Shown here piece by piece: positions 18,549-28,465 of a stretch of 64,000 nucleotides of DNA; within the stretch, counting starts at the first letter, position 1, and each line of letters begins with the position of its first letter. Origin of the DNA: Streptomyces formicae. Its GTDB lineage: Bacteria; Actinomycetota; Actinomycetes; Streptomycetales; Streptomycetaceae. The position numbers and the translations under genes were made by a program. A model generated the notes under the pieces. That model saw nothing but the letters and a program-made list of their open reading frames with translations, was not told the origin of the DNA and made no database searches. The stretch is taken from the NCBI RefSeq assembly GCF_022647665.1, contig NZ_CP071872.1, positions 4,216,001 through 4,280,000 of the forward strand. Reading direction: 5' to 3'.

Positions 18549-19589
18549 CCACCACACCCACCAACCGTCCCCGCAGACCGTCTCGACCGGCGACCGAGCA
18601 CACGGAACGCACGGAACGCACGGACACGCAAACAGGCGGCAGCCGAGCGGCAAGGACCCGCAACCCCCAACACCCACCCGCCTATCAGGACGCCGGCGAA
18701 GACCACACCCCGCCACCAGCACAGCAACACCACCAGCGACACCACCGGCGAAAAAGGCCAACAGCAGCACGACACCCCACGCACATTGCACACAGCAGGA
18801 AACAAGGCCTGGCAGCATCACCCACACCCAGGTACTGCTCCGCCCACAGAACCACCGGAAGACCGTTGCTCCCGGCGGCCCTGAAGACGCGGGACGGCAA
18901 CAGCCCACGCACAGCGGCACACAGCCGCCCACACCACCGCGACCAGCACCACCCGGCCCCCGCACCGGCCCACGGCACGATCGTCGCGGTACCGGCCGGT
19001 GCTCCCTATCCGCCTGACGAACGGGGCACGCCCGGTCAGACACCCGATGCCCAAGCATCCCCCGCATCCCAACGCGGCCTGTCCACCAGATGCCGCAACA
19101 ACCGCCGGCCGCACCTCACGACGACCACCGCGCCCGTGTCCCGGAGCACGTCGGTCAACTCACCGACCAGCACCGCCGACAAGCGGCCGGTCAGCTCAAC
19201 CAGCGCGGCGCCCCGCTCGGCTCCGAACCGCTCCGCGGCCGCCAGCAACACCTCCCGGGCACACCACAGCCGCCACCGCTCCCCAGCCCACCCGCCGCCA
19301 CCGCTCCCCAGCCCGCCCGCCGCCACAGAAGAAGGCCGGGAACGCCACGGCAACAGCCCGGCCACACGCCCGCCCCGATGCCTGCCCGGCCCCGAAAGCG
19401 CAACGAACAACAACGGGCGCTGCCGGGTCACCGCGATGACCGCCCCCGCCGCGCGCGTATACCGGCCGGGCACCCCGGCCGGTGCGGCGCCCGCGGCCTG
19501 GGGACGCCGCCGTGCCCGGCGGAAGTGGTGGCCGGACCGGTCAGGAATGAAGAAGCCCCGGCCCTTGAGCCGCGGCTAGCGTGACGGCC
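18549..19589. other. Gene-free stretch
   Basis: Holds a 10-bp repeat (CGGAACGCA units, 18600-18625) and two copies of a unit of about 25 bp rich in CCGCCACCGCTCCCCAG (19270-19322). Skew towards C on the + strand fades near 19,000. No credible gene is visible. The end presumably carries the promoter of the VOC gene. Confidence 0.5.
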
Positions 19590-20000
19590 ATGGACATCAC
19601 CATTCACTGGACCTTCCTTCCGCACGACGACCCGGACGCCTCCCTGGCCTTCTACCGCGACACTCTCGGCTTCGAGGTCCGCAACGACGTCGGATACGAC
19701 GGCATGCGCTGGATCACGGTCGGCCCCGCCGGCCAGCCCGGCACATCCATCGTCCTGGAACCGCCGGCCGCCGGTCCCGGCATCACCGATGACGAGCGCC
19801 GCATGATCGTCGAAATGATGGCCAAAGGGAGTTACGCCCGCCTCACCCTGGCCACCGCCGACCTGGACAGCACCTTCAAACGGGTGCAGGCCGGCGGCGG
19901 CGAGGTCGTGCAGGAGCCGACCGAGCAGCCATACGGGATCCGCGACTGCGCCTTCCGTGACCCTTCGGGCAACCTGATCCGCATCAACGAACTGCGCTGA
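19590..20000 (+). CDS. VOC (glyoxalase/bleomycin-resistance fold) protein
   Basis: This 136-residue protein is a vicinal-oxygen-chelate fold of two beta-alpha-beta-beta-beta modules: FLPHDDPDASLAFYRDTLGF and then ARLTLATADLDSTFKRVQAGGGEVVQEPTEQPYGIRD (shown broken here), ending FRDPSGNLIRINEL. Such proteins bind metals or antibiotics, or catalyse small-molecule rearrangements; nothing here fixes the substrate. I prefer ATG 19590 over GTG 19581, since homologues begin MDITIH. It lies 290 bp before a UvrA-like ABC protein in the same direction, and this pairing suggests joint drug or genotoxin protection. Confidence 0.85.
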   Translation: MDITIHWTFLPHDDPDASLAFYRDTLGFEVRNDVGYDGMRWITVGPAGQPGTSIVLEPPAAGPGITDDERRMIVEMMAKGSYARLTLATADLDSTFKRVQAGGGEVVQEPTEQPYGIRDCAFRDPSGNLIRINELR

Positions 20001-20033
20001 CCGCCCGCAGCCAGCACTGACCGCCCAGGCCGG

Positions 20034-20160
20034 GCACACCGCGGAAACCAGAGGGCACCGCGGAAACCGGGGAGCCGGGGCACCGCGGAAACCAGGGCAC
20101 CGCGGAAACCAGGGGGGCGCCGCGGAAACCGGGGGCCGGGGCACCGCGGGAGCCGGGGGG
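20034..20160. repeat. Degenerate repeat of ACCGCGGAAACC
   Basis: Five copies of CCGCGGAAACC and one altered copy (CCGCGGGAGCC) recur at irregular spacing of about 16-25 bp, separated by G-runs. They fill the gap between the VOC and UvrA-like genes. Each core contains a CCGCGG palindrome, so a binding-site array is possible, but slippage is the simpler explanation. Confidence 0.8.
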
Positions 20161-20290
20161 GCGTTGCCGCGACCCGGGCCGGCGGAAGAGGACCAGAGGT
20201 TACGCTCGATGCCGGTCGGACCCGGCCGGGCGACGCCGACGAAAGACCGCGGGGGCGGGCCCGCATCGCAGATATGGAGACACGATAACC

Positions 20291-22681
<2,391 letters not shown>

Positions 22682-23612
22682 CACAAACCTCCACGGCCCC
22701 ATCCCCGGCCCGGCCGGGGATCAGGCCCGGGACCGTCAGGCCGAAAGACCGCGGGCCAGGCCCGGGACCGGGGACCAGGCCAAGCCCGGGGACCAGGCCC
22801 GGGGGCCAAGCCCACGGATCAGGCCCGAGGCCGTCGAGCCGAAAGACCGCGGGCCAGGCCCCGGCCAGGCCCGGGACCGGGGATCAGGCCCGGGACCGTC
22901 GAGCCGGGGGTCGGGTTGGGGGACGTCGAGCCGGGGGCCGGGGCCGGGTTCGGGGGCGGCACTCGTCGACGGCACCTCGACAGCACCACCACCCCCGGGC
23001 GGCAGCAGCGGCGCCCAGACCTCCCGGCCCGGCGCACCGGCGAGCCGACGGACCGGCGGGCCGGAACCGGGCGCAGTGCACACCCGGACAAGCGCAAACG
23101 AGGCCGGCAAGCGCGGACCACCTCCCAGCCACGGCGGGCCACCGACAGCCGACCCCGCCCGACACAGCCCCCCACAGCAAGGCGCAGCCGACCCCGGCGA
23201 GCCACACCCGGCCAGGGCAAGACACGACGCAGACAAAGCGAGCCAGAACACGCACAGCACAGGCACCGCACGGGCACGGCACGGGCACCGCACGGCACAG
23301 GCACCGCACGGGCACGGCGTCGCTAAGCAGGCCCGCCCCAGCTCGTCCTCGCCCCGCTCATCTCGTACCGCTCGTCTCGTACCGCTCGTCTCGTACCGCT
23401 CGTCTCGTACCGCTCGTCCTCCGCCGGCTCATCCTCATCAGCTCCGCCCCAGGGCGCCGACCGCGCTCCTCATCACCGGCCCCGGGCACTGTGGGAAACT
23501 AACCAGGTGAAACGGCAGGACCTCGACGACCTCGTCCGACTGCGCCGGCTTTCACCGTGCTACTCCCCCGCTCACGCGCCGAGCGGCGGCGGGAAGCCCC
23601 GACAGCTCCCGG
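22682..23612. other. Gene-free, repeat-filled stretch
   Basis: The first 240 bp repeat GATCAGGCCCG...CCGTC..GCCGAAAGACCGCGGGCC at about 95-bp spacing, mixed with short CCCGGGACCGGGG blocks. After that come CGGGCACCGCA-type units (23260-23320) and a 14-bp array (23356-23420). Both strands are open over hundreds of bases because of these repeats. I call no gene. Confidence 0.6.
23356..23420. repeat. 14-bp tandem repeat (CGCTCGTCTCGTAC)n
   Basis: Four full units and a partial fifth. The first unit differs by one base (CGCTCATCTCGTAC). Confidence 0.9.
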
Positions 23613-23993
23613 TCACGCGTCGAAACGGTGACGCGAAGCCTCGATGTGACCGAGGTACCGGTGGGTCCAGTCGCACATCCCGTCGATCGTCACCCGCAGG
23701 GCCCGGCCCGGCTCGGTGAGCGAGTACTCGACCCGCGGCGGTACCACCGGATGCACCCTCCGCCCGACAAGGCCATTGCGCTCCAGCATGCGCAGGTTCT
23801 GGGTGAGCATCTTGTGGCTGATCCCCTCGATCTCGCCCCGCAACTCACCGAAACGCAAGGTGCGCTCCCCCAGCACCTCGATGATCAACAACGCCCACTT
23901 GTTGGCAACGTCCGAGAAGATCTCCCGCGCCAGCGAGTCCGCGCGCCTCAGGTCCGCATCCTCCGGCGAGCCCCCGAACTGCTTGGTCACCAT
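23613..23993 (-). CDS. HxlR-family transcriptional regulator
   Basis: This 126-residue winged-helix protein is of the HxlR/MarR-like type: EIFSDVANKWALLIIEVLGERTLRFGELR (split), the recognition-helix region ISHKMLTQNLRMLERNGLV, and the wing VPPRVEYSLTEPGRAL, with a dimerisation helix at the end. HxlR proteins sense small electrophiles or metabolites and control a divergent neighbour. Here that neighbour is the RidA-family gene at 24,136, and the two share a 142-bp intergenic region. The C-terminal DWTHRYLGHIEASRHRF is typical of the family. Confidence 0.9.
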   Translation of the reverse strand: MVTKQFGGSPEDADLRRADSLAREIFSDVANKWALLIIEVLGERTLRFGELRGEIEGISHKMLTQNLRMLERNGLVGRRVHPVVPPRVEYSLTEPGRALRVTIDGMCDWTHRYLGHIEASRHRFDA

Positions 23994-24135
23994 CAGGTTC
24001 CCCAGTCACTGAAAAGTGCGTTCTTCCACGTCAACCGCCACTCTCCTACGGTTTGCGAGTAACCACAAGAGAGCACCAGCGGGCCAGCCCGGCAGGAACG
24101 AACCACCGGCCCTCACAACAAAGGAGCCAGACACC
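23994..24135. promoter_or_regulatory. Divergent promoter region between hxlR-like and ridA-like genes
   Basis: A bidirectional control region. Candidate operators are the inverted repeats CACT-GAAA-AGTG (about 24007-24018) and GGTT-n7-AACC (24050-24064). AAGGAG at 24121-24126 is the ribosome-binding site of the rightward gene. HxlR proteins normally bind such a region and regulate both directions. Confidence 0.5.
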
Positions 24136-24543
24136 GTGGCCATCACCCTGATCAACCCCAGCGGACTCCCCGCCATCGACGCCTATCAGCAGGTGTCCAT
24201 CGCCACCGGCTCGAAACTGGTCTTCATCGCCGGACAGGTCGCCTGGAACACCCACGGAGACACCGTCGGCCGAGGAGACCTCACCGCCCAGGTCGAACAG
24301 TGCTACCTCAATATCGCCACCGCCCTCACCGAGATCGGCGCCAGCTTCGACGACGTAGCAAAACTCACCCTCTACGTCGTCGACTGGACCCCCGACAAAA
24401 TGCCCCAACTCATCGAAGGCATCACCCGAGCAGCCACCACACTCGGAACCACCCCCACACCCCCAGCCACACTCCTCGGCGTCGCCGCACTGGACATACC
24501 CGAACACCTCGTCGAAATCGAAGCCACCGCCATCATCGACTGA
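24136..24543 (+). CDS. RidA-family (YjgF/UK114) protein
   Basis: This 135-residue chorismate-mutase-like trimeric fold contains INPSGLP, VFIAGQVAWNTHGDTVGRGD, QCYLNIATALTEIGAS, VAKLTLYVVD, and a C-terminal PEHLVEIEATAI. RidA enzymes deaminate reactive 2-aminoacrylate-type enamines. The usual active-site Arg (RTxFxVAxLP in canonical RidA) is not present here; the equivalent segment reads TPPATLLGVAAL, so this is one of the divergent Rid subfamilies and its activity may differ. GTG 24136 has AAGGAG 9 bp upstream. It is divergent from an HxlR regulator, which probably controls it. Codons become very C/A-rich in the second half. Confidence 0.9.
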   Translation: MAITLINPSGLPAIDAYQQVSIATGSKLVFIAGQVAWNTHGDTVGRGDLTAQVEQCYLNIATALTEIGASFDDVAKLTLYVVDWTPDKMPQLIEGITRAATTLGTTPTPPATLLGVAALDIPEHLVEIEATAIID

Positions 24544-25148
24544 ACACCCCGACCAACGACACAACACACCCGTCATGCCTGGTGCGCCACGACGCACCAG
24601 GCACGCCACCAGACGAACGCACGGCAACAAGTCCGGGCCCTCGCACACAGCGGCACACAGCACACGGACGCGCCGGCGGACCTCACACAAACCGGAGAGG
24701 CAAAGGCGCTCTGCCAACTCCGCAACACCGTGCGCCCACAGACAGCGCCGCAGGCTCATCGGCTCGGACAAGCCACTGCCGCACCTCATCGACGGCGAAG
24801 CTCCACCCCACCAGAGGCAGCCCTCGGACCAATTGATGCCACGAGCAAGCCGACCCGGTTCATGGCGGGCAGTACCCCCTCACACCAGGCGTCCAAGGGC
24901 ATCGACTCCACCCACAGCCCCCGCCCCCGCATGTCGACCGCCCGAGCCGCACAAGCAGCACACGACCAGAACGGCACGCTGCGCCTGCCGTCCGCGCCCG
25001 AAGGAGCGGGGCTGTCCTCACCCTCCCGGACGAACCAGACCGTCCCGGCCCCACGGACAGCCCCGAAAGAAAGCTGCCGCCTGCGCACCACTCCGACTCA
25101 TGACAGCCGGAGCGCAAACGCGGTCCACCCTCACTGCGCCCGGAGCCC
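24544..25148. other. Gene-free stretch
   Basis: This lies between the convergent ridA-like and GNAT genes. The + strand is C/A-rich at both ends. No credible gene, hairpin or repeat stands out. Confidence 0.5.
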
Positions 25149-25712
25149 TTAAAGCACCCGCCGATAACGCAACTCGGTCAACGTGACACCGTCGTACACA
25201 TCGTCCTGAGCACCACCATCAGCCCGATAACCCACACGCTCGTAGAAACGCCGCGCACCCCCATTACCCGCCAACACCCACAACAACGACACCCGCAAAA
25301 GCAGGTCCCCCATACAACGGTGCGCCTCATCCATCAGAGCCCGCCCAACACCCCGGCCCGTCAAACCCGGCCGCACATACAAGGCAAAGACCTCCCCCGC
25401 CGGCCCAGCACCCGCCACCGCCACCGCCACCGGTGCCGGTGCCGGTGCCGGTGCCGGTGCCGGTGCCGGAAGTTGACACGGGCCGAAACTGGTCCACCCC
25501 ACCACACGATCCGCATCCACAGCGACCAGATCCACCGAACGCCGGTGCGGATCAGCAAACCGCCTCCGACGCTCAACGACGTCACGCCCCACCGACATCG
25601 CATCCAGATACGTCTGCGGCACCAACCCGGCATACGCCGACCGCCACCCCTCCACCCGCACCGCCGACACAGCCTCGATGTCGGCCTCGCTCATCTCCCG
25701 CACCACCAGCAT
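25149..25712 (-). CDS. GNAT acetyltransferase with a dipeptide-repeat insertion
   Basis: This 187-residue GNAT begins VREMSEADIEAVSAVRVEGW and has the RVVGWTSFGPC strand. The acetyl-CoA loop is VRPGLTGRGVGRALMDEA (the Q/RxxGxG/A motif), and the C-terminal strand contains GARRFYERVGYRADG. Between the fourth strand and EVFALYV, where relatives have a short turn, sits a run of Ala-Pro then Ala-Val dipeptides (about residues 82-100) encoded by hexanucleotide repeats. ATG 25712 has GGTGGCGGG upstream. The coding strand is G/T-rich because the + strand here is C/A-rich, opposite to the codon bias of its neighbour ridA. The substrate is unknown. Confidence 0.85.
   Translation of the reverse strand: MLVVREMSEADIEAVSAVRVEGWRSAYAGLVPQTYLDAMSVGRDVVERRRRFADPHRRSVDLVAVDADRVVGWTSFGPCQLPAPAPAPAPAPAPVAVAVAGAGPAGEVFALYVRPGLTGRGVGRALMDEAHRCMGDLLLRVSLLWVLAGNGGARRFYERVGYRADGGAQDDVYDGVTLTELRYRRVL
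25411..25469. repeat. Hexanucleotide repeat inside the GNAT gene
   Basis: Three GCCACC-type units pass into about six GGTGCC units. The period keeps the reading frame, so copy changes would add or remove Ala-Pro or Ala-Val pairs without breaking the protein. Confidence 0.9.
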
Positions 25713-26011
25713 CCCGCCACCGTACGACCGCACACGCCCCACCAAAACCGAATAGCACCACCCCACGGCCGGCCGACAATGACCGCACCACCCCAAGCAC
25801 CCCAGGCCACAACCGACCCACCCAACCCGAATGACCCGGCAGACGCCCCGCGGGGAATGACCAGCAGTGCCTGATGCCCGAGATACTGAACCGCTGAGGT
25901 CAGGCGCTCCCCGCATCGCATCGGGGATACGGTGTGCGGGGCATGACGGCGGGTCAGTGAGTCCCGGCAGAGTGCATACCGCCCGTATCGCAACTACCGG
26001 CACACCAAGGT
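25713..26011. other. Intergenic region
   Basis: Separates the divergent GNAT and coiled-coil/winged-helix genes. The + strand C/A skew ends abruptly near 25,850, after which composition becomes normal. Confidence 0.5.
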
Positions 26012-26032
26012 GAGTAGCATCCAGCTGCAACA
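26012..26032 (+). promoter_or_regulatory. Conserved promoter-like motif shared with 12637-12657
   Basis: Matches the motif upstream of paralogue A at 18 of 21 bases. It includes TAGCAT as -10 box and the block ATCCAGCT. It lies 24 bp upstream of GTG 26056 and just before the AAGGAG ribosome-binding site (26038-26043). Confidence 0.6.
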
Positions 26033-26055
26033 CCCCACAAGGAGAGCGAGCCGCC

Positions 26056-26754
26056 GTGACCGACGAGCAGGACAACACCAACTCCCAGGACCAGTACGCG
26101 GCACAGATCGCGGCCGTCCTGAAGGCCAACACACAGGAGCAGGACCGCGTGCGCTCGCAGATCACGGACCTGCAGGCACGTCTCGTGCGGCTCCAGCAGG
26201 ACCACAAGCTGCTGTCCGAGATGTGCAGTACGCAGGCCGGGGCACCTGTCACGCCCGTGAAGGATGATGCGGCCGCCGCACCGAGGTCCGAGGCCGAGTC
26301 ACCGAGCGGCCGTGTGGATACCGGATCCGGCGAGACAGCCGCGCAGCGCGCCGTTCCGCAGCCACGACGCGCGAAGGCGCAGAAAGCGGCCCCCAGCCGG
26401 CAGAAGAAGGCGACACAGTCCAAGCCTCGCCCCACGGCGAAGCCACCGAAGGCAGCGACCGACAAGCCCGTGCCCCTGCGCGTGCTGGTGCAGGATCTCC
26501 TCACCAGCGAGCCGCAGAAGGTCAAGCAGCTGGTCCAGGCTTTGAACGAGACACACCCGAAGCGCGAAGTCGACAACCCCCAGCTGGTGCGCAACGCGCT
26601 CAACGCCCTCATCGCCAAGGGCCTGGCAGAGCGCTCGAAGCGGGGCACAGACGTGTTCTACTCGGCGTCCGGGAATGGCGCCGCCACAGTTTCGGTGCCC
26701 GGCTCTGACGCCGAGAACGCGACGGCCGGGGAGAGGACTGCGGCCGAGGTGTAA
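26056..26754 (+). CDS. Coiled-coil / winged-helix protein (paralogue B)
   Basis: This 232-residue protein has the same plan as the one at 12,690. A heptad-rich helix covers about 14-57 (AAQIAAVLKANTQEQDRV, SQITDLQARLVRLQQDHKLL). A long basic Ala/Pro/Lys linker (about 60-137) contains AT-hook-like patches such as RRAKAQKAAPSRQKK. A winged helix covers about 140-204: VLVQDLLTSEPQKVKQLVQAL, then ALNALIAKGLAERSKRG and the wing VFYS. A short Ala/Glu-rich tail follows. The combination recalls nucleoid-associated or regulatory DNA-binding proteins. GTG 26056 has AAGGAG at the right distance. It is monocistronic, convergent with the cold-shock gene, with which it probably shares the terminator at 26828-26865. 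Confidence 0.8.
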   Translation: MTDEQDNTNSQDQYAAQIAAVLKANTQEQDRVRSQITDLQARLVRLQQDHKLLSEMCSTQAGAPVTPVKDDAAAAPRSEAESPSGRVDTGSGETAAQRAVPQPRRAKAQKAAPSRQKKATQSKPRPTAKPPKAATDKPVPLRVLVQDLLTSEPQKVKQLVQALNETHPKREVDNPQLVRNALNALIAKGLAERSKRGTDVFYSASGNGAATVSVPGSDAENATAGERTAAEV

Positions 26755-26827
26755 CCAGGCACGCGCCCCGGCACGGCCAGCCCAGCAGCCTGCGGCATCA
26801 CAGAGGTAAGCGCACTGCTCCGTGCGC

Positions 26828-26865
26828 CGCCTGTCCGTCCCCGCTCAAGCGGGGACGGACAGGCG
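26828..26865. terminator. Bidirectional hairpin terminator
   Basis: Perfect 17-bp arms (26828-26844 and 26849-26865) with a TCAA loop, 8 bp beyond the stop of the leftward cold-shock gene and 74 bp after the rightward winged-helix gene. It probably terminates both. Confidence 0.9.
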
Positions 26866-26872
26866 CCTGGGC

Positions 26873-27076
26873 TCAGGCGGGGGTGATGTTCTCCGCCTGG
26901 GGGCCCTTCTGGCCCTGGGTGACGTCGAAGGTCACCTTCTGGCCCTCCTGCAGCTCACGGAAGCCCGAGCTGGCGATGTTCGAGTAGTGGGCGAAGACAT
27001 CCGGGCCTCCCCCGTCCTGCTCGATGAAGCCGAAGCCCTTCTCCGAGTTGAACCACTTCACGGTTCCGCTGGCCAT
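26873..27076 (-). CDS. CspA-family cold-shock protein
   Basis: This 67-residue single cold-shock domain has RNP1 as KGFGFIEQD and RNP2 as DVFAHYSNI, framed by GTVKWFNSEKG and GQKGPQAENI. It is a five-stranded OB fold that binds single-stranded RNA and DNA and melts RNA structure. It has the exact length of Streptomyces Csp paralogues. ATG 27076 has GGAGGAC upstream. The leader beyond it is long (at least 60 bp of mixed composition), as usual for csp genes, whose mRNA leaders control translation. A perfect hairpin lies directly after the stop. Confidence 0.97.
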   Translation of the reverse strand: MASGTVKWFNSEKGFGFIEQDGGGPDVFAHYSNIASSGFRELQEGQKVTFDVTQGQKGPQAENITPA

Positions 27077-27706
27077 GCACGTCCTCCAAAGGACTCAATG
27101 TTCGGTCCCCGCACCGTGCGGGGCCGGAGGTGATCGCCGGGTCCTCAGCGACGCTGAACAGCAAAACCGCCCGTGCATGTGCTCACGGGCGGAAAGAACT
27201 TCGGAACCACGACAGCTGCAACCGACGCTACACGGTCACCGCCCCATCCACCACGAAAACGGCCATCGCAGTCCGCGCAGGTGTCGCCCCCAGCGGGTCT
27301 GCCGACGGGGTGCGAGCCGGGGCCTTCAGCAGCTCAGGCTTCCCTGAGCCCTGGCCGGCCGCCTTCCGCGCGATCCGCGACGCCTCCACCGACGGCAAGA
27401 ACCTGCGCAATGAGGTCCTCCGCAATCTGGTGGAACCCCACCCCACCGGTCGCGCCCTACCGGTAGGGGGCAGTGGGGGGCGCAGCCGACGCGAGAGCAT
27501 CCAGCCCGCCACACAGCTGCCGGCACCGAACAGGGAACACGGCCAAAGAAGTGGGCACGGACCGGACCATGCGAGTGAGGCCGGTCCCGGCGAGGACACT
27601 CTTCGGACGACTCAATGCCACGGTCGGCCCGTTCGTCGACACGGGCCGTGTGATCACGGCCGAACTGCTGGGGAAGAGGTAGCTGCCGTCCAGTCCCTGC
27701 GCGCTT
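27077..27706. other. Intergenic region upstream of the cold-shock gene
   Basis: It must contain the csp promoter and 5' leader (roughly 27077-27200). The rest has open frames on both strands with no recognisable domain; one + strand frame ending at 27682 (ARTLFGRLNATVGPFVDTG...) has protein-like composition but no good start, and I leave it uncalled. Confidence 0.5.
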
Positions 27707-28240
27707 CTACTCAAGCGCAGGGAGGTCGGTCAGGCCGGTGTCGCGCATGATCCGGTCGACGGTCTCCTGCAGGGAGCTGTCGGCGCCGATGACGGTCTCG
27801 ATGCAGCCGGGCAACAGATCGAGCGGCCGGTACCAGTCGCGCAACTCGGACTCGCCGTACTCACTCGCCTGCGGCTTGGTGGCGTGCCGCGTGAGGGTTT
27901 CGGCGAACGGCACGTCCAGGTAGTAGCCGTGGGTCGGGCCGCGATGGTCGGCACGCAACTGGGCGAGCATCTCGCCGTAGTGGTCGGCGTAGAGGATGCC
28001 TTCAACGACCACGTGGAATCCGGCGTCCAGGGCGTAGCGGGCCGTCAGGTCGATCAGGCCGATGTTCGCGGCCCCTGGCCGGTCTCGCTCACGGAGCACG
28101 ATGCGACGCAGGTTGTCCTGGCCGACCAGGGCCAGGCCGCGGCCGAACCTGGCGCGGAGGCCGGCCGCGACGGATGACTTGCCTGAGGCGCTGTTGCCGC
28201 GCAGCACGACCAGCCGGGTCTCCTTGGTGCCCACCATCAT
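27707..28240 (-). CDS. P-loop (AAA_33/zeta-toxin-like) kinase
   Basis: This is a small ATP-dependent kinase-fold protein. Walker A is GNSASGKSS near the N-terminus, after the strand TRLVVLR. Then come GLALVGQDNLRRIVL, the Walker-B-like FHVVVEGILY, THGYYLDVPFAETLTRHATK with lid arginines, and a C-terminal Trp/Tyr-rich segment (LRDWYRPLDLL). This is the pattern of chloramphenicol-phosphotransferase-like and zeta-like kinases; the substrate cannot be told. I placed the start at 28240 (MMVGTKETRL), directly before the first strand. An in-frame ATG at 28270 is possible, and neither has a clear ribosome-binding site. It stands alone. Confidence 0.8.
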   Translation of the reverse strand: MMVGTKETRLVVLRGNSASGKSSVAAGLRARFGRGLALVGQDNLRRIVLRERDRPGAANIGLIDLTARYALDAGFHVVVEGILYADHYGEMLAQLRADHRGPTHGYYLDVPFAETLTRHATKPQASEYGESELRDWYRPLDLLPGCIETVIGADSSLQETVDRIMRDTGLTDLPALE

Positions 28241-28465
28241 CTGGCGGAGGCTACCGGCAGCCGCTGACATCGCCGAGCCGTCGACGACGGCGTGCGGCAC
28301 GTCGATGAAGTCCGCTGAACCGGACAGGCACAGGCCACGACATCGGGAGTCTTCGGCCGGGCGCCCGGGCACGCCGGTCCAGCGGAGCGTTCATGCCCTC
28401 GCACGTACATCCCGCACGCGAGAGCCATCACCGCGTCCCCAGAGCCCACACAGAACCGATCGCGG

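Noticed and set aside
27473..27682. Small + strand frame ending ARTLFGRLNATVGPFVDTGRV
   Set aside because: Composition is protein-like, but there is no ribosome-binding site, its 5' part overlaps random sequence, and I recognise no family.
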